Positions 8,837 to 16,686 are shown, counted from the first letter of the stretch. The stretch: 32,715 nt of DNA from Oscillospiraceae bacterium (GCA_017432285.1 JAFRJM010000043.1:1-32715), one strand, 5' to 3'. Program-made: numbers and translations. Notes: generated by a model from the letters alone, not told the origin.

Positions 8837-10421
8837 CTGCAACTGCCTCCCTTATCTCTGCTTCACTCTGCTCTTTCAATCCAAGCATATAAAGACCAAG
8901 CTCTTCCTCCGTGAGTTTTTTTACATCACGGAAGTAACCCACTATCTTTCCGCCATGCAGAACTATAAGGCTGTCAGACAAGTCCAGGACCTCATTCAGA
9001 TCGGATGTGATAAGAAGGACACCGCAATCATTCTCCCTTGCTTCAATAAGCGTTTTGTGAATCAGTTCAACTGCACCAACGTCAATTCCTCTGGTAGGCT
9101 GGTTAGCTATTATCACCTTAGGAGATACAGACAACTCCCTTGCAACAACAACTTTCTGCATGTTTCCGCCAGAGAGCATCTTAACCGGGACATCAGGAGA
9201 TTTGCAGAGCACTGAAAACCGTTTTATCAAGTCTTCAGCAAGACTGCGGATCTTTTTGCGATCCAGAAACAGTTTGGAGCCTAGGTCCGGATCCTCATTC
9301 CTTATAGAAATCAGATTCTCCTCAATGCTTTCATTCATTGCAGCGCCATAGGTCATCCGGTCCTCATGGATATGAGACATTCCATGCTTTCTTCTACCGG
9401 CTATATCCTCTTCAGTGATATCTTCGCCTTCAAAGAACACTTTACCTGAAAAAGGCGGAAGTAATCCGGTGATAATCTCACTCATTTCTTTCTGTCCGCT
9501 GCCTTCAACACCTGCTACTCCGAGAATCTCGCCCTTGTGCAGGCAGAATGACATATTGTTAACCACATGAACATTGTGCTTGTCATAGAAATTCAGTTCA
9601 TCAACCTTAAGAACCGTTTTCCCCATTGGATGATCTGGCTTCTCGATGTTCTGAATAACATCCCTTCCAACCATTAGTCTGGAAATATCCCTTGCCGTTA
9701 GATCGCTGATATCATAAGTTCCCATGTGGCGCCCTGCACGCATGATCGTCACACGATCACACAGCCGCATGACTTCATCGATCTTATGAGAAATAAAGAT
9801 GATGGTATAACCGTTATCCTTAAGCATCTTTAATTGCTCAAACAATTCGTCAGTCTCCTGCGGAGTCAACACGGCAGTAGGCTCATCCAGAATTATCAGC
9901 TGAGAATCTCTGAACAGGATCTTAAGGATCTCTGTTTTCTGTTTCTGGCAAACCGATATATTGCGAACCAGCTCATCAGCCTTGACATTAAAACCGTATC
10001 TCTCAGCAAGGCTGTTTACTATCTTTATTGCGTTGTCGCGGTCAAAGAACACTCCTTCATTGGGTTCTGACCCAACAACGATATTCTCGGCGATAGTAAG
10101 TGAGTCGGCCAGATTGAAATGCTGATACACCATGCCTATCCCAAGAGCGACAGCGGTCTTAGGAGAATCGATCGTGACTTCCTTTCCATCAAGGGTTATG
10201 GTTCCGGCATCTGGAAGTTCATTTCCGAAAAGAACTTTCATCAATGTGGATTTACCGGCTCCGTTTTCACCCATCAGGGCATGGATCTCTCCTTTTCTGA
10301 CCTCAAAATCGACCTGATTGTTCGCAAGAACTCCGTTTCCGTAGACTTTAGTGATTCCCTTCATACTCAAATAGATATCACCTATCTTAGTATTGGAAAT
10401 CTTTTGGACCTCTTCTTGCAT
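8826..10421 (-). CDS. Double ABC ATPase of nucleoside importer (NupO/RbsA type)
   Basis: A 531-residue protein with two fused ATPase domains. The first has Walker A GENGAGKST at 51-59, a Walker B ILDEPTAVLT and a signature reading ISVCQ. The second has the degenerate Walker A normal for this family (GVEGSGQKE) and a full LSGGNMQK signature, followed by the NQPTRGIDVGA segment. The family energises import of sugars and nucleosides with a BMP or ribose-type binding protein. In the first signature, the usually invariant Gly of LSxGQ is Cys (codon at 9948-9950). GGGAG precedes the ATG by about 8 bases. An inverted repeat lies between it and the binding-protein gene. Confidence 0.92.
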   Translation of the reverse strand: MQEEVQKISNTKIGDIYLSMKGITKVYGNGVLANNQVDFEVRKGEIHALMGENGAGKSTLMKVLFGNELPDAGTITLDGKEVTIDSPKTAVALGIGMVYQHFNLADSLTIAENIVVGSEPNEGVFFDRDNAIKIVNSLAERYGFNVKADELVRNISVCQKQKTEILKILFRDSQLIILDEPTAVLTPQETDELFEQLKMLKDNGYTIIFISHKIDEVMRLCDRVTIMRAGRHMGTYDISDLTARDISRLMVGRDVIQNIEKPDHPMGKTVLKVDELNFYDKHNVHVVNNMSFCLHKGEILGVAGVEGSGQKEMSEIITGLLPPFSGKVFFEGEDITEEDIAGRRKHGMSHIHEDRMTYGAAMNESIEENLISIRNEDPDLGSKLFLDRKKIRSLAEDLIKRFSVLCKSPDVPVKMLSGGNMQKVVVARELSVSPKVIIANQPTRGIDVGAVELIHKTLIEARENDCGVLLITSDLNEVLDLSDSLIVLHGGKIVGYFRDVKKLTEEELGLYMLGLKEQSEAEIREAVADED

Positions 10422-10439
10422 GTTTTTTCTCCCACTGTA

Positions 10440-10478
10440 ACTCTATAGAAGAGACCGATCAGGCCTCTTCTATAGAGT
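10440..10478 (-). other. Strong intergenic hairpin between lipoprotein and ATPase genes
   Basis: Arms of 13 perfect base pairs (10441-10453 with 10465-10477, extended by one A-T pair) close an 11-base loop. No T-run follows on either strand, so this is not a standard intrinsic terminator. Placed 25 bases after the binding-protein stop codon, it could protect the 3' end of the lipoprotein message and cause higher binding-protein than ATPase output, a common arrangement in ABC importer operons (inference). Confidence 0.6.
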
Positions 10479-10502
10479 AAAAGATATAATAATTAACCTC
10501 GA

Positions 10503-11645
10503 TTAGGGACGTGCTGCATCGATCTTCTCATGGACAACAGCGTCATCTTGGCCATAAGCGCTTTCAACTACGATAGTTCCGTCTTTGATCTTATCGCTGA
10601 GCTCATTGATCTTTTCAAGCATCCATGCAGGAACGTTCTTTTTGGTGAATTCGTTATCTGAGAGGCAGATAACGCCTGATGCTACACCAAGGTTCTCATG
10701 ATGTCCGAAAACATCCTCACCGTTCATATAGCGGGTAGCAACGTCAAGCAGGTTGATATCCAAGCTCTTCAGCTGGGAAGCAAGAATCAGGTTTGCTTTC
10801 TCTGGATCATCGGCGAACAGCATTGCCTGGTCGGAGTCTGTACCTATGGAATAAGTATGGTTCTCTTTTCCTGCTTCAAGGCATCCCATTCCGGCACCGC
10901 CGGCACCGTTGTAGACAAGGTCGCATCCTGCATCGATCATAATCTGCGCAAGCTCCTTGCCCTTTGCAGTATCACCAAAGCTGTTGGTGTATGATGTAAT
11001 AACTTTGACTTCAGGATCAATGTCGTGTGCACCCTGGATAAATCCAAGCACGAAGTCGTTGATCAATGTCATATCCATACCGCCGACCCAGCCGACAACC
11101 TTTTCAGGGTTCGCATATTCCATCTCTTCTGTATCTGTTGTGACCATCGCTGCAAGAGCACCGGCGAGATATGCGCCTTCATTTCCTTTGTAGTCTGCTG
11201 AATACACATTGGGATAACCTGCTGTGGAAGCAGCGTCAAACAGAACATAATGCTGATCAGGATATTTCTCTGCGCAGGCTTCAATGTATTCAACATATGA
11301 ATATGATGCAACTGCAATAATATCCCATTTTCCGTCTTCAGACAGGTCTTCCAAAGTCGGGAGCATCTTGGTTTCATCAGAACCAAACTCAATAACTTTG
11401 TATTCACTGCCAATCTCTGTTCCGCAAAGAGCGGCGCCACGTGCAAGTGATTCAGAGAAGCTCTTGTCACTTGCGTTTCCTACGACGACGCATACTGACG
11501 GAGGTTTAGGACCGTCATCTGCCGGAGCAGGAGCCGGGGCCGGAGTGTCCCCGCCAGATGGAGTTGGCTCTTCATTTGATCCGCCGCAAGCTACCAAACT
11601 AAAAACCAGTACCAACGCTAAAATGATTGATAGTAATTTTTTCAT
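10503..11645 (-). CDS. bmpA-like: BMP-family nucleoside-binding lipoprotein
   Basis: A 380-residue substrate-binding lipoprotein. It has a lipoprotein signal peptide (MKKLLSIILALVLVFSLVAC, lipidated C20), a Pro/Ala/Gly/Asp-rich linker to about residue 50, then the BMP (PnrA-like) fold. Typical segments are SFSESLARGA, YVLFDAAS, KGNEGAYLAGALAA and GWVGGMDM. Family members bind purine nucleosides and deliver them to a RbsA/NupO-type ABC importer, which is encoded immediately downstream. AGGAG precedes the ATG. It is divergent from a DeoR regulator across a 123-bp region, so this gene opens the operon. The substrate may be ordinary purine nucleosides or a 5'-modified nucleoside such as 5'-deoxyadenosine (inference). 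Confidence 0.92.
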   Translation of the reverse strand: MKKLLSIILALVLVFSLVACGGSNEEPTPSGGDTPAPAPAPADDGPKPPSVCVVVGNASDKSFSESLARGAALCGTEIGSEYKVIEFGSDETKMLPTLEDLSEDGKWDIIAVASYSYVEYIEACAEKYPDQHYVLFDAASTAGYPNVYSADYKGNEGAYLAGALAAMVTTDTEEMEYANPEKVVGWVGGMDMTLINDFVLGFIQGAHDIDPEVKVITSYTNSFGDTAKGKELAQIMIDAGCDLVYNGAGGAGMGCLEAGKENHTYSIGTDSDQAMLFADDPEKANLILASQLKSLDINLLDVATRYMNGEDVFGHHENLGVASGVICLSDNEFTKKNVPAWMLEKINELSDKIKDGTIVVESAYGQDDAVVHEKIDAARP

Positions 11646-11685
11646 TTTTCTTCTCCTTGTAAAAATGATTGTTTATTTTAATAGA

Positions 11686-11699
11686 CTGGATATCTCCAG
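11686..11699. promoter_or_regulatory. Inverted repeat in the lipoprotein leader, candidate operator
   Basis: CTGGA-TATC-TCCAG is a 5-bp perfect inverted repeat, about 40 bases upstream of the lipoprotein start and between the divergent genes. It is a plausible binding site for the adjacent DeoR-family regulator, but I see only one clear copy and the assignment is a guess. Confidence 0.3.
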
Positions 11700-11733
11700 A
11701 GCTATCTAATACAATAGAAACCAACACAAAAAG

Positions 11734-11742
11734 TGATATAAT
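11734..11742 (+). promoter_or_regulatory. Extended -10 promoter of the deoR-family gene
   Basis: TGATATAAT matches an extended -10 element exactly (TG, one base, TATAAT). No good -35 hexamer is seen at the usual distance, as is common for extended -10 promoters. It lies 26 bases before the regulator's ATG. Confidence 0.55.
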
Positions 11743-11768
11743 GGTCAAAAACGAAAGGAAACAGACAA

Positions 11769-12527
11769 ATGCTGCAGGTATCACGTATAAATGAAATACG
11801 GCGAACGATCCAGAAGAACAAAAGCGTTCTGGTTTCAGATCTTGCCAAAAAGTATGACGTCACTGAAGAAACGATCAGACGTGATCTCAAGCAACTGGAA
11901 AAGGAAGGAATACTCACAAGGGTATACGGCGGAGCTTACAGTCTGGAAGGAGTCCAGAATGATGTCACTGTGCGCCTGAGAAAGAACATCCTTAGTGACG
12001 AAAAAGACGTCATAGCAAACCTGTGTCTTTCTTTCATAAATGACGGAGACTCTATCTTCCTTGACGGGTCAACAACAGCATCCTCGCTAGCACATCTCAT
12101 ATTGGACAAGTCAATATCCGTAGTGACGAACTCTCTGATGATTGCTCAGATAGTTTCAGAAAGCACCTCCATAAATCTGTTTCTGATCGGAGGAAAATAC
12201 AACGGCAATTCAATGACATTCACAGGGACTTCAGCAACAGAAGCAATGAAGGACTACTACGTTGACAAAGCCTTTTTGTCTTGCAGATACATCTCCATGG
12301 ATAAAGGATTAACCGACGCTGACCAGGAACAGGCTCTAATACGCAAGACCGTCATACACAACTGCAACCATTCATTCCTGATCGCAGACCATACTAAGCT
12401 TGGTCATAACTCCTTTTATAAAGTTGCAGATCTGAGAGAGATCAATACATTTATCACCAACAGACCTATTGACAGCGACTGGGCAAGAACAATGGGAAGA
12501 AATCAGGTAGAAGTCATATTTCCCTGA
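11769..12527 (+). CDS. DeoR-family transcriptional regulator
   Basis: A 252-residue regulator. The N-terminal winged helix (about 5-57) contains the DeoR signature VSDLAKKYDVTEETIRRDLKQLEKEG and ends with RVYGGA. The C-terminal domain has the sugar-phosphate isomerase-like sensor motifs (FLDGSTTASSLA, VVTNSL, LIGGKYN, SFLIADHTKLG). DeoR sensors normally bind phosphorylated sugars, so a pentose- or ketose-1-phosphate from this pathway is a likely effector (inference). AAAGGA precedes the ATG by 8 bases. It is divergent from the transporter operon, and its last 25 bp overlap the end of the convergent RuBisCO-like gene, so it is well placed to control both units. Confidence 0.92.
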   Translation: MLQVSRINEIRRTIQKNKSVLVSDLAKKYDVTEETIRRDLKQLEKEGILTRVYGGAYSLEGVQNDVTVRLRKNILSDEKDVIANLCLSFINDGDSIFLDGSTTASSLAHLILDKSISVVTNSLMIAQIVSESTSINLFLIGGKYNGNSMTFTGTSATEAMKDYYVDKAFLSCRYISMDKGLTDADQEQALIRKTVIHNCNHSFLIADHTKLGHNSFYKVADLREINTFITNRPIDSDWARTMGRNQVEVIFP

Positions 12528-13705
12528 TCCATGTATGATCTTGAAATCTCTGTCACAGTACTATTGAAATATCTGCAGTTCTCTGCGAGATTATCACCGT
12601 GGCTGAAAAGTCCGCCGCCGATCAAGAGCATTACATCTATGCCATATGATTCAATCATTCCCGGAACTTTTTCTAATTTCATACCGCCTGCAGGGCATAC
12701 GAACATCGGCTTGATATCGCCGATGTTTTTCTTTCCCCGCTCAGCAATCTCAATGCAATCCTCTTTTGAGAACGTGAATCTTCCCCCATAATTGGGGAAA
12801 ATAGTTGCATCTGCTCCTGCTAGTCTCATAAGATAACCGAAAAACACCGGGAGGGAGATTCCCTGCCGTTCATTTACTGTCATGCTCCCCGAGAATGCAG
12901 GATGTGAAAAGATAGGAAGATGTATATCAGGATCATCAGCAAGAGATTTCATTGCATCAAAACCAACAAGTCCCGGTGCAACCATTATTCCGCCTGCTCC
13001 GCATTCCTGGGCATATAGTGCACGTTCCTTTAGTAGATACATAGGAGCCGTGATATTAGGAACATACAGTGCGTTGTGTCCGGATCTCGCATTTGCCTCC
13101 AAGACAGCGTCTGAACACATTTTCACTCTTTCTTTGAAAGGTGCGTATACCTGATCCGCGAGACCATGGTCATCCTTAATAATGTCTATCCCGTTCTCCG
13201 CAAAAACACCCGCAACCCTAGACAGATTCGCACTGGAGAGTCCCAAGGGCTTCAGCGCAGAGAATAGTACCGGTCTGTCATATACTCCGATCAAGGAACG
13301 GATTCCCGGAATCCCGTATTTAGGACCTTTGAATTGATCCAGTAAAACAGCGGGAAGAGAGATCTCAACAACCTGTACATCCGGTTTCAAGCTGAAGTTT
13401 CCAAAAACGATATTTAGAAATTGAGTGAAATCAGGCAATGAGTTCTCTATAGGAAAACTGACAACAGCTTCATACACTTCATCAATGATTTTGAGGAAAG
13501 ACTCAATGTGACCTACAATCTGATCAACTATCTCTCCGGGAGGAAGCTGATCAAAAGGAAACTCCACTGATTGCTCAACTGTTATTTCATCTGCAACACG
13601 ACGGCAATCCGCTTCAGTGCCAAACAATCTGTAAGTAACACTGAAACGTTCTCCACTGAGCTGACACAGAAGCTTATCGTTTTCAAAATCCGTAAAATGG
13701 TTCAA
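12503..13705 (-). CDS. RuBisCO-like protein (form IV, non-photosynthetic type)
   Basis: A 400-residue RuBisCO large-subunit-fold protein that cannot be a carboxylating enzyme. K152 (in ALKPLGLS) matches RuBisCO K175. K177-D178-D179-H180 (IIKDDHG) matches the carbamate/metal segment K201-x-D203-E204, with Glu replaced by His. H268 (SHPA), PNYGGRF (304-310), PAGG (338-341) and GGG (363-365) are the phosphate and loop motifs of non-photosynthetic RLPs. The second lysine of KPK is missing and the loop-6 GK is replaced by PNYGG. Relatives include the R. rubrum 5-methylthioribulose-1-phosphate 1,3-isomerase and the oxo-isoapionate decarboxylases. Next to nucleoside and transketolase genes, an isomerase acting on a ketopentose-1-phosphate is favoured (inference). 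The TTG start has GAGG 7 bases upstream. It follows transketolase by 20 bp. Confidence 0.88.
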   Translation of the reverse strand: MNHFTDFENDKLLCQLSGERFSVTYRLFGTEADCRRVADEITVEQSVEFPFDQLPPGEIVDQIVGHIESFLKIIDEVYEAVVSFPIENSLPDFTQFLNIVFGNFSLKPDVQVVEISLPAVLLDQFKGPKYGIPGIRSLIGVYDRPVLFSALKPLGLSSANLSRVAGVFAENGIDIIKDDHGLADQVYAPFKERVKMCSDAVLEANARSGHNALYVPNITAPMYLLKERALYAQECGAGGIMVAPGLVGFDAMKSLADDPDIHLPIFSHPAFSGSMTVNERQGISLPVFFGYLMRLAGADATIFPNYGGRFTFSKEDCIEIAERGKKNIGDIKPMFVCPAGGMKLEKVPGMIESYGIDVMLLIGGGLFSHGDNLAENCRYFNSTVTEISRSYMDQGNMTST

Positions 13706-13725
13706 TTTCCTACCTCAATCAAATA

Positions 13726-14733
13726 CTACAGTGCTTCCGGTTTGGCATCACTGAGATCAGCTGGAGTATATGTCTCCTCCAGATCCTCTTCCCTAATCCC
13801 AAAATGTTGTCCGACTATTGATTCAATCTTGGCTACAAGCGCCATTGCGTCTATATCGTTCTCACGCATCAGATATCTGTAGCTTGCCCCATGGACGAAC
13901 ACATCGTTCAGTCCCATCTTATAGAGTTTCTTGCTGCACCCGTATTTCGCCATCTGCTCGGCGATTATCGTTCCTAAGCCTCCAATTATGCTGTGGTTCT
14001 CCAGAACGATACATCCATACTTGCTTTTTTCAATCTTCTCGACTATCTCCGGATGATCAAAGGGCTTAAGTGTAGAAACATGATAGTGCTGTATATTAAT
14101 TCCATGATCCTCCATGGCTGAAACAGCTCTCATCCCCTCTTCGGTGCATATTCCTGAAGTAAGCAAAACTAGGTCATCACCTTCATGAAGAGTTCTTATC
14201 TTTCCCAAAACCATGGGATCATTTTTACTGAACAGCCTTGGTATCTCGCCCCGAAGGACTCTAACATATACAGGACCATCTACAGAATATGCAACATCCA
14301 GGCATGACTCCACGTCAGTAGCATCTCCGCATTCGATAATCGTCATATTGGGAAGAGAACGCATTACTGAGATATCTTCGATAGCCTGGTGAGTAGCTCC
14401 ACCCGGTGTCATAACTCCTGGAAGAAAACCAAACATCTTCACCGGAAGGTTCGGATAAGCTACTGACATAGAAATCTGGTCATATGCCCTGCGGTAAATA
14501 AATACTGCAAAAGTATGAACCATAGGGATCAAGCCTTCTCTTGCCATTCCTCCGGCAAAAGCCAACATATTCTGTTCCGCAATCCCCATAGAAAGGAATC
14601 TGTCCGGATACGCATCACGAAACAGGTGCGCTTCTACTGAGCTGGTAAGGTCAGCAGAAAGAAGGAAAGTATTTGGTTTATCCTTTGCCCATTCAACGAT
14701 GTTTTTAGCATGAACATTCTTTAGAATTTCCAT
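13726..14733 (-). CDS. tktB-like: Transketolase, C-terminal subunit
   Basis: A 335-residue protein with the pyrimidine-binding domain (about 1-165) and C-terminal domain of transketolase. MGIAEQNMLAFAGGMA carries the glutamate (E53) that activates thiamine diphosphate. TPGGATHQAIEDISVMR is the family segment that contacts substrate and cofactor. Split transketolases are common in Bacillota; similar pairs include apulose-4-phosphate transketolase. It needs the N-terminal subunit encoded just upstream, and the two genes overlap by 13 bp. AAGGAG precedes the ATG. Placed with an RLP that may deliver a ketopentose-5-phosphate, it would move a two-carbon unit from that sugar into central metabolism (inference). 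Confidence 0.9.
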   Translation of the reverse strand: MEILKNVHAKNIVEWAKDKPNTFLLSADLTSSVEAHLFRDAYPDRFLSMGIAEQNMLAFAGGMAREGLIPMVHTFAVFIYRRAYDQISMSVAYPNLPVKMFGFLPGVMTPGGATHQAIEDISVMRSLPNMTIIECGDATDVESCLDVAYSVDGPVYVRVLRGEIPRLFSKNDPMVLGKIRTLHEGDDLVLLTSGICTEEGMRAVSAMEDHGINIQHYHVSTLKPFDHPEIVEKIEKSKYGCIVLENHSIIGGLGTIIAEQMAKYGCSKKLYKMGLNDVFVHGASYRYLMRENDIDAMALVAKIESIVGQHFGIREEDLEETYTPADLSDAKPEAL

Positions 14734-15656
14734 CCTGCACTCCTTTCCTTCATCTTCTCATCATAATAATCCCTGTATCTCTGCCACTCTTCTTCGCTTG
14801 AGAACCTGACATAATGAAACTTTGTGCGCTCTCGGAGAATATCCATATGACGACATACATCTGTATCACAGAGTATAAATGTGGGCTTATCCGTCGGTTC
14901 TTCACACGCTTTCTGATATGTAGAAAGTATGAGCGGAATGTCATGACCGTCTATTCTGAATACTCTGCCACCAAACGCGCGAATCCTTTCATCGAACGGC
15001 TCTATATTCATAACTGATGTCATGATGCCGTCGCACTGGTACCCGTTAATATCGATAAACATGAGCATGTTGTTGAGTTTGTGGAAACTCATTGCCTGTA
15101 CTGCTTCCCAGAATTCTCCTGACTGGCACTCTCCATCTGAAAGGAATACAATGACTCTTCCGGAATCACCCCTCCTCTTGCGGGCAAATGCAATGCCAGC
15201 TGCCTGACTAATTCCCTGTCCAAGCGAGCCGGTTGTCACTTCCATACCAGGTGAGTGCTCTGCTCCTATCTGCTCAACAGAAGAACCATCAATGTTGTAG
15301 TTTTCCATGGCAACATTATCGAGTCTGCCTGTCTCGACCAGTGTGGCATACAAAGGAAGTGCGTACTGCGCTGGAGACAAAATGAAATTATCACAATCAG
15401 AGCGCCCATTACCGTTAAAGGAAGCTCCAGTCACAGCAGGATGATCCTTTGATGGAACTCCTGAAAAAGGACCAGGAACAAGAGGATGATCCAGATCATC
15501 TAATTTTAGAATTGATAAATACAGCGAAGCCAAAATATCTGCTGAAGAACATGCCTGACTAAGATACCCACCTCGTCTGTTCAAAGTGTGATCCAGTACA
15601 CGAAGGCGGATTCCGTCTGCAGCATAACTAATTCGGCTGACCAGTCTTTCGTCCAT
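14721..15656 (-). CDS. tktA-like: Transketolase, N-terminal (TPP-binding) subunit
   Basis: A 311-residue thiamine diphosphate-binding half of transketolase. TTGSLGQGISQAAGIA is the conserved cofactor-binding strand. SDGECQSGEFWEA, followed about 20 residues later by IDINGYQCDG, is the metal/TPP motif (usual form GDG...N, here SDG). Also visible are the early RRGGYLSQACSSADILASLY segment and HDIP near 232. The subunit alone is inactive in this family and pairs with the next gene product. It is the first gene of the transketolase-RLP operon, with GGAGG 6 bases before the ATG and a candidate promoter about 40 bases upstream. Confidence 0.9.
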   Translation of the reverse strand: MDERLVSRISYAADGIRLRVLDHTLNRRGGYLSQACSSADILASLYLSILKLDDLDHPLVPGPFSGVPSKDHPAVTGASFNGNGRSDCDNFILSPAQYALPLYATLVETGRLDNVAMENYNIDGSSVEQIGAEHSPGMEVTTGSLGQGISQAAGIAFARKRRGDSGRVIVFLSDGECQSGEFWEAVQAMSFHKLNNMLMFIDINGYQCDGIMTSVMNIEPFDERIRAFGGRVFRIDGHDIPLILSTYQKACEEPTDKPTFILCDTDVCRHMDILRERTKFHYVRFSSEEEWQRYRDYYDEKMKERSAGWKF

Positions 15657-16059
15657 TCAGTCCTCCTTTTTGTTTTATGTTGTTTTTTCCATTTTATCTT
15701 TGTTTGCTCAGCAATGTAAATGACGTAAATAGACAAAATATAAACCACGTTTTCGTTATTTGTTACTGTCATGTCAATATCGTGTGAGTTTATGAATAAA
15801 CTAATAATTCTGTAATTCCCTTTGTTTTCGGCTGTTTACGAGATTGTTCATGTTGCTTTTGTGTTGAAGCCGCCCAAAAAATACAACATTACAATTTAGT
15901 AACAATACAGATGTTTGATTATTAAGCCACAAACAGAAACCAACATAATCCAACATAATCAATTTCTCTTTTTTTGCCTTTCCATGAAAGACAACACGAA
16001 AAATATGATTGCAGAAACTAGGTGTATACTGTTTGGCAAAAAGAACCAAAAATGTTTAA
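15657..16059. other. AT-rich gene-free stretch upstream of the transketolase-RLP operon
   Basis: With the hairpin and tail to 16204, this is about 550 bases without a convincing gene. The part nearest the transketolase gene holds a candidate promoter. A perfect tandem 10-bp duplication (CAACATAATC twice) lies at 15941-15960. The only open frame of any length (15801-16049, 82 residues) starts with TTG, lacks a ribosome binding site and resembles nothing I know. Confidence 0.6.
15691..15720 (-). promoter_or_regulatory. Candidate promoter of the transketolase-RLP operon
   Basis: On the minus strand TTTACA (15715-15720) and TAAAAT (15691-15696) are separated by 18 bases, giving a leader of about 30 bases before GGAGG and the ATG at 15656. 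Each hexamer has one mismatch to the sigma-A consensus. Confidence 0.5.
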
Positions 16060-16095
16060 CATAAAGAAACAAGAGCGCTAATAATGACGCTCTTG
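16060..16095 (-). terminator. Terminator downstream of the gene remnant
   Basis: CAAGAGCG and CGCTCTTG (16070-16077 and 16088-16095) form an 8-bp stem with a 10-base loop. On the minus strand it is followed by TTTCTTTAT. It would end transcripts from the 16205-16661 remnant. Confidence 0.55.
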
Positions 16096-16204
16096 CTAAA
16101 GTGCTATTGGATCTCTATCTTTATTAATAAATCAATATCTGATTGTCATTTGACCATTCTTTACATGTCAGTTTTATCATAATTACAGCACGGTTATAGC
16201 GGTT

Positions 16205-16661
16205 TTATTCACTCATAACAGTCTTTGCCATATCAACTATAGACTGCAACTGCACTCCGGAAACATTTAAACTGTTCAGTGTTTTCCTTCTTTGCTCTTT
16301 AGAAAACTCGTTCTTCCAATATGCTTCCAGATAAATGCTGTAACTTTCTATATGCTCTCGCGTTCTTATAATATCCAACCATATAATGTCTAGCATGCCA
16401 TATAACAGTGACTCCATCTACATATGTCGAAATACGCGAAGCCTGCAAGTTCCTTACTATATCTATTGATTCTTTCGGTGCTCTTGCGTAACCATAATAT
16501 GTACCATAATAGTTCGTGAAGTTATTTAGTTCGTGTCCAATGTTAGTTTTATTATAGGATCCACCTCCACGCGGCCTTTCATAAGTGCTTCCATTATAGC
16601 TATTCATCCATCCTACATTGCAAATAATAATTTTGATGTTTTCTGTGTTTTTTATCATCAC
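16205..16661 (-). pseudogene. Frameshifted remnant with a GWM...GGGSY...GHE...NF domain
   Basis: Two overlapping minus-strand frames appear to be pieces of one protein. The first (16661 leftward) reads NVGWMNSYNGS, then RGGGSYNKTNIGHELNNF, YYGYARAPKESIDIVR and VIWHARHYMVGYYKNARAYRK before losing similarity. The second frame continues with ESYSIYLEAYWKNEF to a stop at 16205. The switch lies near 16340-16375. The GWM / GGGSY / GHE.NF / VGWYKNA pattern is one I recognise from an N-terminal domain in assorted bacterial proteins, some carrying nuclease-like C-termini. I cannot name the family with confidence. The remnant is about 150 residues, so the C-terminal part of such a protein may also be lost. 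A sequencing error would be the alternative explanation. Confidence 0.5.
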
Positions 16662-16680
16662 TTCATATCCGATAAGGTTA

Positions 16681-16686
16681 TATAAT
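16681..16686 (+). promoter_or_regulatory. -10 element of the carboxylesterase gene
   Basis: A perfect TATAAT lies 35 bases before the ATG, with AAAGGA between them as the ribosome binding site. A clear -35 hexamer is not seen. Confidence 0.4.

Noticed and set aside
12503-13705. True CO2-fixing RuBisCO
   Set aside because: The metal-ligand Glu, the second Lys of KPK and loop-6 Lys are all replaced, and no small subunit or phosphoribulokinase is nearby.
12503-15656. D-apiose / isoapionate pathway (RLP decarboxylase plus apulose-phosphate transketolase)
   Set aside because: Similar RLPs and split transketolases occur there, but no apulose or oxo-isoapionate kinase, apionate oxidoisomerase or apiose dehydrogenase is present; not fully excluded.
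15801-16049. An 82-codon minus-strand frame in the AT-rich gap
   Set aside because: TTG start, no ribosome binding site, no recognisable sequence; length is within chance.
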